A stretch of DNA of 64,000 nucleotides from Pseudonocardia autotrophica (GTDB lineage Bacteria > Actinomycetota > Actinomycetes > Mycobacteriales > Pseudonocardiaceae). Shown in pieces: positions 47,081 to 55,569 of the stretch (its first letter is position 1; the number at the start of each line of letters is the position of its first letter). Position numbers and translations under genes: made by a program. The stretch is from the NCBI RefSeq assembly GCF_000717175.1, contig NZ_JNYD01000012.1, forward strand, positions 62,001-126,000, in the 5' to 3' direction. Below the pieces are notes generated by a model. It had not been told where the DNA came from. It ran no database searches and worked only from the letters and a program-made list of their open reading frames with translations.

Positions 47081-48432
47081 CCGCGGGCCAGCGCGAACAG
47101 GCCGAGCGCTGCCGCCGCGAGCGGCACGCACGAGGCGGTCAGCACGAGTTCGGCGAGGTCGAGGGTGCGGCGGCCGACCGGTCCGGAGCGGCGCGGCCGG
47201 GCGTGCAGCGCGAGCACGACGAGCAGGGCGGCCAGGCTCGCGAGCGCCGCCAGGAGACGGATCGGGGCGGGGGCGGCAAGGATTCCCGCTGCCGCCGCGC
47301 CGCACCCGCCGAGCAGCCCCGCCACCTGCAGCGCGCGGGAGGGGAGCGGCTCGGCGAACCCCCTGGCGCGCAGCAGGAGCACGACGCAGACGGCCGCCGC
47401 GAGGAGCGGACCCCACGGCCCCGGGGCGGTGGCGGCGAGCCCCGCGCCGCCGGCGGTGACGACTGCGCCGCCGAGCACCAGACCGGCGAGGTGGCGGCGG
47501 GCGAGATCGGCCCGGGGCTCCGGTTCGGGTGGTGGGTGCACGGGATCCTCGGGGCCCGGTAGCCCCGCGAGCCGGAGCGCCAGCCGCGGTACCAGAGGAG
47601 CGACGAGCACACCGACGGCCGCGCACACCGCTCCGGCCGCGGCGGGAGTGCCGCGGGTGAGCAGGAGAACGGCGCAGCTCAGGGCCGCCGTCGCACCGAC
47701 GAGAGCGGCGGCGGTGAGGACGGGTGCGACGATCCGCACCACGGCCTGGGCGGTCGCCGCGGCCAGGGCGAGGAGCAGCGCCGCACCCAGCGCCGCGGCC
47801 GTCGGCGAGCCGGGGGCCAGGAGCCAACCCGCCGCAGCGGCCGGCGGGAGGGCGCAGAGAGCGGCCAGGAGGTTCCGCGCCCTGTCCTCGGATCCCGCCG
47901 GCGCAGGTCCGGCCCCCACCCCCCGCCCACTGACCCGCGCCACCACCAGAGCACCGACCGCCGCCCCGACCCCCACCACCATCCCGGCCGCGGAGAGGAG
48001 CAGCCCACCCCCGCGCACCCCCGCGAGCAGCGCCGACGTGGCCGTCACCGCGACGAGAACCGCGAGCGGGAGGACCCGGTCGCCGCCCCGAACCCCGGCC
48101 TCGACCGCCGCGGCGAGGGCCTCGGGCAGGTCGTCGTACTGCGGCGGTGGCGGCGGGGCGAGCGCGGGACCGATCCGCAGCAGCTCGCCGTCGTGCACGC
48201 CGAGCTGCGCGAGCGTGGCGCCCGGCGGGAGCGGTGCCCCGGCCGCGCCGTCGAGCCGCCACGGGACCGGGGCCCGTCCGGCGGCGGGCACGGGGTCGCC
48301 CAGCAGCTCCCGCACCATCGGGACCAGCTCGGCCACGGCGAGGTCGGCCGGCAGCGCGACGTCGAGCCGGCAGGCCGGGGCCAGCACCGTCACCCGGCGG
48401 TAGGCGTCCACACGCGACCTCCCAGTACTCAC
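47074..48432 (-). CDS. eccD: Type VII secretion protein EccD
   Basis: A 452-residue membrane component of the ESX complex. The first 90 residues form a YukD/ubiquitin-like domain (RRVTVLAPACRLDVALPADL ... LGVHDGELLRIG). About eleven hydrophobic helices follow. GTG at 48432. It precedes mycP with a 7-base overlap and is divergent from eccC, with 97 bases between the two starts. Confidence 0.9.
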   Translation of the reverse strand: MSTGRSRVDAYRRVTVLAPACRLDVALPADLAVAELVPMVRELLGDPVPAAGRAPVPWRLDGAAGAPLPPGATLAQLGVHDGELLRIGPALAPPPPPQYDDLPEALAAAVEAGVRGGDRVLPLAVLVAVTATSALLAGVRGGGLLLSAAGMVVGVGAAVGALVVARVSGRGVGAGPAPAGSEDRARNLLAALCALPPAAAAGWLLAPGSPTAAALGAALLLALAAATAQAVVRIVAPVLTAAALVGATAALSCAVLLLTRGTPAAAGAVCAAVGVLVAPLVPRLALRLAGLPGPEDPVHPPPEPEPRADLARRHLAGLVLGGAVVTAGGAGLAATAPGPWGPLLAAAVCVVLLLRARGFAEPLPSRALQVAGLLGGCGAAAAGILAAPAPIRLLAALASLAALLVVLALHARPRRSGPVGRRTLDLAELVLTASCVPLAAAALGLFALARGW

Positions 48433-48529
48433 GACTTCGGCGAAACCGCCCCGCGAGAGCGCCTCGCGTTGCGATCATCGGGCCGCAGTATCGGCCGAAC
48501 GGGGGTCCGCCCGCGGCCGTTCGGCGAAA

Positions 48530-49882
48530 GTGGGGCACGAGTTGGGGACGGTCGAGGTGGCACGGCACCGCCGGCGCACGCCGCCGCTGCCCACCGGCGA
48601 GATCCGGGTGGAGCCGCCGCCGGAGCCGGAGCGCGCGGTCCCGCCCGGGCTGCTCGCCCGGGTCCTGCCGGTCGCGATGCTGCTCGGCTCGCTCGGCGTG
48701 GTCGCCGTGGGGTCGAGCGAGCCGTCGGCGTGGGTGTTCGGCGGGATGTTCGCCTTGTCGTCGGTCGGCATGCTGCTCACGGGCGGTACCGCCCGCGGCT
48801 CCGAGCGCACCGCGACCGTCGACGAGGACCGCCGCGACTACCTGCGCTATCTCGCCCAGCTGCGCGCACGCGCGGACCGTGCGGCCGCGGCACAGCGGGC
48901 GGCGCTGGAGGAGCTGTACCCGCATCCCGCCGCCTGGCCCGAGATGCTCGCGGCCGGCCGGCTGTGGGAACACGACCCCGGCGACGCGGACTTCGCCCGC
49001 GTCCGGGTCGGCCTCGGACCGCAGCGGCTCGCCACCCCGCTCGTTCCGCCCCGCACCGGGCCCGTCGACGGCGTCGAGCCGGTGAGCGCCCGCGCCCTCC
49101 GCCGCCTGCTGGCCCGGCGCTCGGTCGTGCCGGACCTTCCCGTCGCGGTCGACCTGCGGGCGGCGTCGGCGGTGTGGCTCGACGGCGGTCCGGAGCGGGC
49201 ACGGGCGGTCGCGCGGGCCGTCGTCGCCGGGTTCGTGCTCGGGCACGGCCCGTCCGACGTCCACGTCGCGGCACTCACCGGCGACCAGGCCTGGGACTGG
49301 CTGAAGTGGTTGCCGCACAACGCCCATGCCGTCGAGCGGGACGCCCTCGGCCCGGTCCGCATGATCACCTCCGATCCGGACGAGCTGCGCCGCTGGTGGG
49401 CCGCGGACCCCGGGCCACGGCATCTGCTCGTCGTCGTCGACGGCCCGGTCGACGGGCCCGGTGCGTGGGCGGCGGCGGAGGGTGTGACGGTGCTGCGGGT
49501 CGGGGTGCCCGCGGCCCGGCGGGAGTCCGCGTCGGTCGTGCGGTTGCGGCTCGACGAGCCCGGCGCCGTCGCGCGCCCGGACGAGCTCGACGCCGCCGAC
49601 GCGCTCGCCCTCGCCCGCCGCCTCGCCCGGTACCGGCCCGCGGGCACCGAGCGGACCCGGCCGGCGGCGGAGGGCCTGCCGGACCTGCTGGGACTCGGCG
49701 GGATCGGCCCCGCGGACGTCGCGACGCTGCGCCGGTCGCGCTCGACGGCCGACCGGATGCGGGTCCCGCTCGGGCTCGACGACGCCGGCCGCCCGCTCCT
49801 GCTCGACCTCAAGGAGTCCGCGCGGGGCGGCAGCGGTCCGCACGGGCTGTGCGTCGGCGCGACGGGGTCGGGCAACGCCTAG
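48530..49882 (+). pseudogene. eccC: eccC, 5' part, interrupted at the first Walker A motif
   Basis: The first 450 residues of EccC, the FtsK/SpoIIIE-type ATPase motor of type VII secretion. Two membrane helices lie at about residues 41-90, then the DUF/first ATPase domain. The reading ends GLCVGATGSGNA-stop: the P-loop GATGSGK is cut in its lysine codon by the integrated element, and AAC GCC TAG come from the element. The rest of the gene resumes at 63716. GTG at 48530 is the likely start. As it stands no EccC with a complete first ATPase can be made from this end. Confidence 0.92.
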
Positions 49883-49890
49883 CGGGACTA
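49861..49890. other. attL, left junction of the integrated element
   Basis: Host sequence GACGGGGTCGGGC meets element sequence CGCCTAGCGGGACTA at the dinucleotide AA (49874-49875). The right junction has the same AA at 63716-63717. Joining the outer halves gives the uninterrupted eccC codons for GATGSGKSELL. Joining the inner halves gives a putative attP, TTAGGG-AA-CGCCTAG, with an imperfect dyad (AGG/CCT centred on AA). A serine integrase gene starts 32 bases inside, which fits. Confidence 0.8.
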
Positions 49891-49906
49891 TGACACACTA
49901 CGGCTC

Positions 49907-51331
49907 GTGCAGGCAACAGGACCCCGGCGATGCGCCATCTACGCGAGGATCAGTCGCGACAAGACCGGGGCCGGCCTCGGCGTCGAGCGGCAGGTCAGCG
50001 ATTGTCGACAACTCGCCGCAGACCTCGGCTGGGAGGTCGTCTTACCGCCGTTCGAGGACAACGACATGTCCGCGTACTCGGGCAAGCCACGTCCGGCATA
50101 CCGCGCGCTGCTCGACGCGATCAGGGCCGGGAAGGTCGACGCGGTCCTGACGTGGCACAGCGACCGGCTTCACCGCTCACCGACGGAGCTCGAGGAGTGG
50201 ATCGAGGTCTGTGACCCGCGCGGCGTCGGCGTTCACACGGTGAAGGCCGGACCGCTCGATCTGGCGACTCCGGCGGGCCGGATGGTTGCGCGGCAGCTTG
50301 GCGCTGTGGCCCGCTACGAGTCGGAGCACCGGTCGGAGCGTGTCGCGGCGAAGATGCTGCAGATCGCGCAGGACGGCGGGTTCCTTGGCGGCGTCCGTCC
50401 GTTCGGGTACAAGAGCGGCGGCATGGAGTTGGAGTCGGCCGAGGCGCGTGCAATCGCAGAGGCGACGCGGTCGATGCTGCAGGGCGGTTCACTTCGGATG
50501 ATCGTGCGGTCGTGGAACGAGGCCGGATTCACGACTACGAAGGCCGAGCGCGCGTGGACTCCGGACGCCGTGCGGGACGTGTTGAAGCGGGCCCGGAACG
50601 CCGGTCTGCTCGAGCACCGCGGCCGCGTCGTCGGTGTAGCCAAGTGGCCAGCGATCGTCAGCGAGGAGGAGTGGCAAGGTGTCGTGACCGTGCTCGGTGA
50701 CAAGTCGCGCCGGACCAGCCGGGGCAACACGCCGCGGTGGCTGCTGAGCGGCATCGCTCGTTGCTCGACGTGCGGCGAGGGGATGGTGGTCGGCACGTCT
50801 GGGACGCACCGTCACCCGTCGTACCGGTGCCGGTCGAACGAGCGCGGCGGCCCGCGGCATGTGACCCGCGCGGCGCACAGCCTGGACGAGTTCGTGTCGC
50901 AGCTGACAGTGGCGCGCCTGTCAATGGACGACGCTCGCGACCTGTTCGCGCCGGCGGCTCCCGAGGTGGACATCGCGCAGGTCCGTGGGGACCTGGCTGG
51001 AATCGACGAGCAGCGCACGGAACTCGCAGCACGGTTGGGCCGTGGAGAGATCAGTTTGGCGATGATGGACGCGGCGAACCGGCCCCTGTTGGAGCGGCAG
51101 CTGCAGCTGGAGGCGACGCTCGCGCAGGCGACAATCCATTCGCCTCTGGTGGACGTCGTGACTGCCGACGACGTGGCCGGCGCGTGGGCAAAGCTGGATC
51201 TGCAGCGTCGTCGCGGGATCGTCGACGCGCTGATGTCCATCACGGTGCTGCCAGCTCCGCGGGGCCGCCGGCCGGGGGGCGCTTGGTTCGATCCGGACTC
51301 CGTGCAGATCGAGTGGCGGCCACCGTCGTGA
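49907..51331 (+). CDS. Large serine integrase
   Basis: A 474-residue large serine recombinase. Order: resolvase-type catalytic domain with nucleophile S16 in AIYARISRDK; recombinase domain (VRPFGYKSGGMELE onward); zinc ribbon with CSTCGEGM and YRCRS; then a helical region likely to be the coiled coil. GTG at 49907 lies 24 bases after the truncated eccC stop, same strand, with no ribosome site, so it may be driven by the eccC promoter when integrated. It should catalyse attP x attB integration without host factors. Its stop overlaps the next start (GTGA). Confidence 0.93.
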   Translation: MQATGPRRCAIYARISRDKTGAGLGVERQVSDCRQLAADLGWEVVLPPFEDNDMSAYSGKPRPAYRALLDAIRAGKVDAVLTWHSDRLHRSPTELEEWIEVCDPRGVGVHTVKAGPLDLATPAGRMVARQLGAVARYESEHRSERVAAKMLQIAQDGGFLGGVRPFGYKSGGMELESAEARAIAEATRSMLQGGSLRMIVRSWNEAGFTTTKAERAWTPDAVRDVLKRARNAGLLEHRGRVVGVAKWPAIVSEEEWQGVVTVLGDKSRRTSRGNTPRWLLSGIARCSTCGEGMVVGTSGTHRHPSYRCRSNERGGPRHVTRAAHSLDEFVSQLTVARLSMDDARDLFAPAAPEVDIAQVRGDLAGIDEQRTELAARLGRGEISLAMMDAANRPLLERQLQLEATLAQATIHSPLVDVVTADDVAGAWAKLDLQRRRGIVDALMSITVLPAPRGRRPGGAWFDPDSVQIEWRPPS

Positions 51332-51573
51332 GCTCGGCCAGCGGGGAGGACTACTACGGCGGGGAGTACCTGCAGGACATGGCCGAACAGCGGCTAATCG
51401 AGTTCGGAGGCGAGCGGCTCAGACTTGCGGCGCACGACCTCGCCGGCCGGTACGTCGACGAGCGCTATCCCTGGGACGGCCGCGGCGACGAACCGGCCGA
51501 TCGGCTGTCGGCGTACATCGCGATGCTGTGGCAAGTAGGGGATGCGTACGAACCCGGAGGAGAAGGAACCTGA
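51328..51573 (+). CDS. Small protein coupled to the serine integrase
   Basis: An 81-residue protein with no family I recognise: VSSASGEDYYGGEYLQDMAE at the start, a helical middle, and an acidic C-terminus. GTG at 51328 overlaps the integrase stop, so it is made in ratio with the integrase. This position makes it a candidate recombination directionality factor, but that is only an inference from linkage. Confidence 0.6.
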   Translation: MSSASGEDYYGGEYLQDMAEQRLIEFGGERLRLAAHDLAGRYVDERYPWDGRGDEPADRLSAYIAMLWQVGDAYEPGGEGT

Positions 51574-51773
51574 TGTCGTTGCACGTGCTGTACGTCGACC
51601 CGGCGTCGGAGGCTGCCCGCTGGATGGACATCCCGGGCGCGGACCACGAGAACCCGCCGGTGTCGCTGGAGTACCTGTCGACGGAGTCGCCGGACCCGTT
51701 GCGGGCGGGAACCTACCGGCGCACCGGTGAGCAGCGTGACGGCCGCTGGGTGTACCGGCGCGTGGCCGAGTGA
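51573..51773 (+). CDS. Small hypothetical protein
   Basis: A 66-residue protein (MSLHVLYVDPASEAARWMD...). GGAGAAGGAA lies 5 bases before the ATG, and the ATG shares a base with the previous stop. The end GTYRRTGEQRDGRWVYRRVAE looks like a compact beta structure. No function can be assigned; it belongs to the integrase unit. Confidence 0.6.
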   Translation: MSLHVLYVDPASEAARWMDIPGADHENPPVSLEYLSTESPDPLRAGTYRRTGEQRDGRWVYRRVAE

Positions 51774-52780
51774 CGCGGCAGCCGTTCAGCTGGGAGGTCG
51801 TCCCGAGATCAGGCGAGGGGCCGTCGTTTTTCGGGGCCACGCTGCGGTACACACAGGGGAACGACGCGGCGGCAAAGATGGACGAGGTGGCCGAACGGAT
51901 CTCGGCGCGCATCGCTGCCCACCAGTGGGACTACGTCCGCTTCCCGCGGGACAATCCCCAGGCTGGCCCGCTCGACGCGGAGAACCTCTACGGGTTCATC
52001 CAGCCTGAGGACAAGCGCAGCGTGAGCCTGTGGGCCAGCGAAACCCTGCACTGCCTGCGCAGCTCCCTCGACCACGCCGTCTACACGGCGTCTTGGCTGG
52101 CACGAGGGAAACCGGCCGACGGCACTCAGTTCCCGGTGTGCTTCACGCCGGACGAATGGGCATCGGACAGGACGGCGAGGCAGCTGGGCCAGATGCGGGC
52201 CGAGCACGCCGCCTGGATCGAGGCTGTGCAGCCCTGCCGGGGGGTCGCGTGGACGAAGGAGCTGCACAGCCTCCACAACATGGACAAGCACCGGAAGCCG
52301 ATCGAGGCGACACCGACGGTGCAGTTCGACGTGGACCTGTCGAGGACCTACAGGGACCCGCGGGACTCCTCCGTGCTGCTGGTGCCTGTCGAGCACGTCG
52401 GGATCCGGGTCCGGCTCGTCGGAATCAAGCGCAAGAAGCGTGAGCAGAAGCGGCGCGACATCGCCGAGGTCTTCAACCCGATCTTCCGAGGCGCAGGAGA
52501 GCTGCTGAACAGGTTCCTCGCGGAGGAGGGGCTCCCGCTGCTCCGTATCCCGGAGACAGATCCGCCGCGCGGGGGCCTGATCCCACGCCGTCTGTGCGAC
52601 GGCATCTCATCTCCTCCGGCGGCACGCCTGGTGCCGCGGTCCGCTCCTCCGGCCGGGGCCAGCCCGCCCCGGAGGGGAAATCTGGACGCCACGACCCCAA
52701 ACCTGTACAAAGCGTGGGACGGCACGGCGGCCCGGGAATCGAGAGGCTGCGGGTCTTCAGCCGAGCAGGACCCGCGATAG
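51770..52780 (+). CDS. Hypothetical cargo protein with R-x4-H and DKH motifs
   Basis: A 336-residue protein starting at GTG, overlapping the previous stop (GTGA). Residues 1-240 are well-behaved; conserved-looking blocks are LHCLRSSLDHAVYTASWL (R97-x4-H102), TQFPVCFTPDEW, and LHSLHNMDKHRKP (170-176). The R-x4-H pattern in a helix recalls HEPN ribonuclease folds, but this is weak evidence. After residue 250 the sequence is Pro/Arg-rich and disordered, so the true end may have been lost by a frameshift. It is the last gene of the integrase-coupled group. Confidence 0.6.
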   Translation: MTRQPFSWEVVPRSGEGPSFFGATLRYTQGNDAAAKMDEVAERISARIAAHQWDYVRFPRDNPQAGPLDAENLYGFIQPEDKRSVSLWASETLHCLRSSLDHAVYTASWLARGKPADGTQFPVCFTPDEWASDRTARQLGQMRAEHAAWIEAVQPCRGVAWTKELHSLHNMDKHRKPIEATPTVQFDVDLSRTYRDPRDSSVLLVPVEHVGIRVRLVGIKRKKREQKRRDIAEVFNPIFRGAGELLNRFLAEEGLPLLRIPETDPPRGGLIPRRLCDGISSPPAARLVPRSAPPAGASPPRRGNLDATTPNLYKAWDGTAARESRGCGSSAEQDPR

Positions 52781-52900
52781 CGCGGCCGTCCTCAGGGGTC
52801 CGCACCGTCGGGCTCATCCCGCAGGGGCCGGGACGGCCGTGCTGTCGGATCCCGCTGAGCGAAGAAGCACATCACCGTCGTCGCACAACAGGGCCTTGAC

Positions 52901-53233
52901 GTGACAGCTATTCCCGGAAGTCGGCTCGGGCACATCCACGCGCTCCGTGTCCGGGAACGCGTCGATAAGGCGCGCTTCATAGATGCAACGCTGGACGTGA
53001 AGCTTGCTGGTGATCGCTGGGAAGCGAATCCGTCCGAGGAGCAACGAGTTGAGTTCAAGGCCGCTCTGGAGCGGCATCTCTTCGACGGTCGCCGTTACGT
53101 GGCGGCCGTGAAAGACCTTCTCGGTGAACTCGGGGGCGCGGCGCCAGAGGTGGTTGCGGCGATCCGCTCGGATGTGTGCGAGATCGAGAGACAGCTGTTG
53201 GCCACCGTTCTGCTGCTTCGGCACGTTCGTTGA
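52901..53233 (+). CDS. Hypothetical helical protein
   Basis: A 110-residue protein starting at GTG (VTAIPGSRLGHIHALRVRER). It is mostly helical with normal composition (FKAALERHLFDGRRYVAAVKD). Unlike its neighbours it is separated by 120 bases. A 142-residue frame on the opposite strand (52814-53242) overlaps it completely and cannot be excluded; the plus-strand reading looks better in composition and direction. Confidence 0.45.
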   Translation: MTAIPGSRLGHIHALRVRERVDKARFIDATLDVKLAGDRWEANPSEEQRVEFKAALERHLFDGRRYVAAVKDLLGELGGAAPEVVAAIRSDVCEIERQLLATVLLLRHVR

Positions 53234-53936
53234 TGTCACCACCCCGCGTCTCTGATGCGCGACGTCTCGGCGTAAGAGCCAGCTGCCGCCACTCGACCGG
53301 ACTCGCGAGACACGTTGAGCAGCCGCGGGCGCTGTGCCCAGCTACCCGCGCACCCGGCGCGGCCGTCCTCGTCGAGTCCCCTCCCCTCGAGGGCGGTCGC
53401 GCTGGCGCTACGGTCGGCTCCCCCGGCCAGCACTGCCGGGAGGTAACTCCAACGGGCGGTAAAGCGAACATGCAGTCGGTCACCGCGTGAACGGCAGCAA
53501 GATCGGGCACACCCAGACCGTGGATCCCAGGCCCCTCCGGGATCCGCTGAGCGGCGCGGCCGTCCCCGCCCAGACCCCCGCGGCGGATGGCCGCGCCGTG
53601 CTACGTCCGGAGCACGACGTCCCGTTCACCACGAGCTATCCGGTTCCGGGCCCTTGGCCACACGACTGACCGACCTCCGCCCGGTATTTCCCAAGCTGGT
53701 ATCGGGGTCCTATCTGTACGGGGGGTCGCAGGAGGCGGTCGGCTCGTCGGAGGGAACACCGGCGGGCCGGCCGTCCCACGTCGGCCGAAGCGTAGAGACC
53801 AAAGTCCGCAGAGCCACACGGGCGAAGACTCACGCCCGGGGAGGGGGTCCCCCCCACCCCCGCAGCGCGGGCCGCGGCCGGGCGTCTGTGGGGTGCGCGT
53901 GGCATGGGTCGTTCTCCCCGGGGTAGTGGACCAGCT
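53234..53936. other. Apparently non-coding stretch of the element's left arm
   Basis: About 700 bases without a convincing gene on either strand. It includes a 7-bp hairpin (53522-53528 with 53539-53545, GGATCCC/GGGATCC) and a G-run/C-run block near 53845-53865. The motif GCGGCCGTCC recurs at about 52782, 53359 and 53556. It could be an origin, a regulatory RNA or a decayed gene. Confidence 0.4.
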
Positions 53937-54329
53937 ATGTCGGTTCCAGCGAGGCAGCCGGCCGAGGTCGATGCCGATGACATAACCGAGACCATGCGCA
54001 GTGCGCTCGAAGCGAAGGTGCATGCCGCGGAGGCGCAGACTCGGGCGATAGCCGTGATTGAGCAGGCGCAAGCGGTACGAAGGGCGGCTCAGTCGTTGCG
54101 GGCGGACATCAGGGCGGCTCATTCGCGGGGTGCAGCGTTGGATGGTGCGAGGTGCCCTGGCCGGCGGTCTGGAACCAGGGACCAGCCGGTGGCCAGGGCA
54201 CCTCGCGGGGCGCTGGGCTCGTCTATGCGTGGGAAGTTCGGCGATTCCACGCTCGGAGGCCCATGGCTCCCGTCCTCCGCCCGACCCGGTCGGAGGAGTT
54301 GGGTGACGTTGACGCCCCAGCTCGGTTAG
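53937..54329 (+). CDS. Hypothetical protein, helical N-terminus
   Basis: A 130-residue frame from the ATG at 53937 (MSVPARQPAEVDADDITETM). The first 65 residues form a convincing Ala/Glu/Arg helix; the rest is Gly/Arg/Ser-rich and less protein-like. Its stop overlaps by 4 bases the stop of the convergent minus-strand gene at 54326. Function unknown. Confidence 0.4.
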   Translation: MSVPARQPAEVDADDITETMRSALEAKVHAAEAQTRAIAVIEQAQAVRRAAQSLRADIRAAHSRGAALDGARCPGRRSGTRDQPVARAPRGALGSSMRGKFGDSTLGGPWLPSSARPGRRSWVTLTPQLG

Positions 54330-54571
54330 ACCGGGTCGGTCTTGGTGGTGGGCTGGTAGTTCGGGGTCCGCCCAGTGACGGGGCCTTGGCCGCGGCGTGC
54401 GACCCGTTCGCGGCGCATCTGCCGGCCACGCTGAACGCCGGTGAGCTTGCCGCTCTCGCCTGGCTCGGCGTCAGGTTGGCGCGGAGATGGTTCCTTCTGC
54501 TGCTCGGCAGGTTGGCCGTGGCGGGTGCGCTTGCGGCGCAGACGGCGGCCGTCCTCGATGCCGCTCACCAC
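54326..54571 (-). CDS. Small basic hypothetical protein
   Basis: An 81-residue, strongly basic and Gln-rich protein (GRRLRRKRTRHGQPAEQQKE) starting with GTG at 54571 and overlapping the stop of the upstream 322-residue gene. It is the last gene of the long minus-strand arm. A basic disordered protein could bind DNA, but no motif is seen. A plus-strand frame over the same bases (54152-54694) has a hydrophobic stretch and is an alternative. Confidence 0.4.
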   Translation of the reverse strand: MVSGIEDGRRLRRKRTRHGQPAEQQKEPSPRQPDAEPGESGKLTGVQRGRQMRRERVARRGQGPVTGRTPNYQPTTKTDPV

Positions 54572-55533
54572 TCGGTCCCGGTGCGGCGGCGCAGGCCCTT
54601 GCTGTTCCGGTCGGCATTGACGATCGCGGCGACTCGGGCAGGGGTGGCCTTGCTGCGCCCCTGGCCGGGGTGGAGCTCGTCGGGCGCGATCTGAGGCTTG
54701 TACGGGTCCTGGTGCGGCCGCACGGTGATGACCTGGTTGGGCCGGACCGGGGCGGGCTTACTGGCGTCATGGTCGGTCTGTGCCCGGGTCTCGACGGTGA
54801 CCGGGTCGGCGATGTCCACGCCGTCGAGCTGGAGCACTCGGAACATGAGCGCGGTGTCGTCGTCGGGCAGGTCCACGGGCGGGCCGGCGACGGGGAACGC
54901 GGCGGCGGCTTCCTTGGGCCACCATCCGAGGTCGCTGCCGGGCTTACGGCCCCACCGGGGCACCGGCCGGCCACCTTCACGTTCGGGGACGCTGCCGACC
55001 ACGGCGAGGTGGATCAGGTCGGCGTGGGCCTTGCGCAGGGTGCGGTAGCGGGCCGCGGACTCGCGGATGGCGCGCAGCGCGGCTGCGGCATCGGGGCCGG
55101 CGTCGACGGCCTGCTCGGCGGTGCGGGCATCGCCGAGGTTGGCGGCGGCGGCGCGAGCCGCGGTCAGGAGCTCGTCGAGCTCGGCGCGGAGGACGTCGAG
55201 CGCGAAGTCGACGTGTTCCTCGATCAGCTCGTCGGCGCGGTGATTGACCTCGGCGGCGGCCAGGCGCAGAGCGGTGGCGCCGGCCTTGAGGCGCTCGCCG
55301 GCCTGGGCGGCGTCGAAGGCTTGGACGTGGAGGTCGTCGGGGAGCTTCTTCCCGTCGGTCGCGGTGGTCGCGAGGTCGTTGGCCAGGGCGCGGGTGGCGC
55401 CGGCGCCTTCGGGTCCGCGGGCGCGGCGGGCGAGGTCCTCGGCGTGCTCGAGGAGCCGTTGACGGGCGGTGGTGGCGTCGCGGTAGCCGGGGATGGCGTC
55501 GAGGGCGCGGTCAAGGAGCTGGTTGGTCGGCAC
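54565..55533 (-). CDS. Hypothetical helical protein
   Basis: A 322-residue protein. Residues 1-170 are a long run of Ala/Leu/Glu/Arg helices, probably coiled coil (ATTARQRLLEHAEDLARRAR). The second half has FPVAGPPVDLPDDDTALMFRVLQLDG and ends in a basic tail. AGGAGG lies near the ATG at 55533. It follows the WhiB-like gene by 36 bases. Proteins of this shape are often carried by actinomycete plasmids, but I cannot name a function. Confidence 0.65.
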   Translation of the reverse strand: MPTNQLLDRALDAIPGYRDATTARQRLLEHAEDLARRARGPEGAGATRALANDLATTATDGKKLPDDLHVQAFDAAQAGERLKAGATALRLAAAEVNHRADELIEEHVDFALDVLRAELDELLTAARAAAANLGDARTAEQAVDAGPDAAAALRAIRESAARYRTLRKAHADLIHLAVVGSVPEREGGRPVPRWGRKPGSDLGWWPKEAAAAFPVAGPPVDLPDDDTALMFRVLQLDGVDIADPVTVETRAQTDHDASKPAPVRPNQVITVRPHQDPYKPQIAPDELHPGQGRSKATPARVAAIVNADRNSKGLRRRTGTEW

Positions 55534-55569
55534 GGGTTTCCTCCTGGTTGCGTGTGTCGTGGCTGGTGG

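Noticed and set aside
47081..49843. Very long extension upstream of mycP, antisense to eccD-eccC
   Set aside because: The mycosin signal peptide starts at the ATG at 47080; the upstream part is Arg/Pro/Gly-rich and opposite real ESX genes.
52814..53242. A 142-residue minus-strand frame over the 110-residue gene
   Set aside because: Direction is against the left arm, and it has less natural composition, though it cannot be fully excluded.
54152..54694. A 180-residue plus-strand frame with a hydrophobic stretch
   Set aside because: No ribosome site, and it overlaps the 3' parts of two minus-strand genes whose stops interlock with neighbours. Kept only as an alternative.
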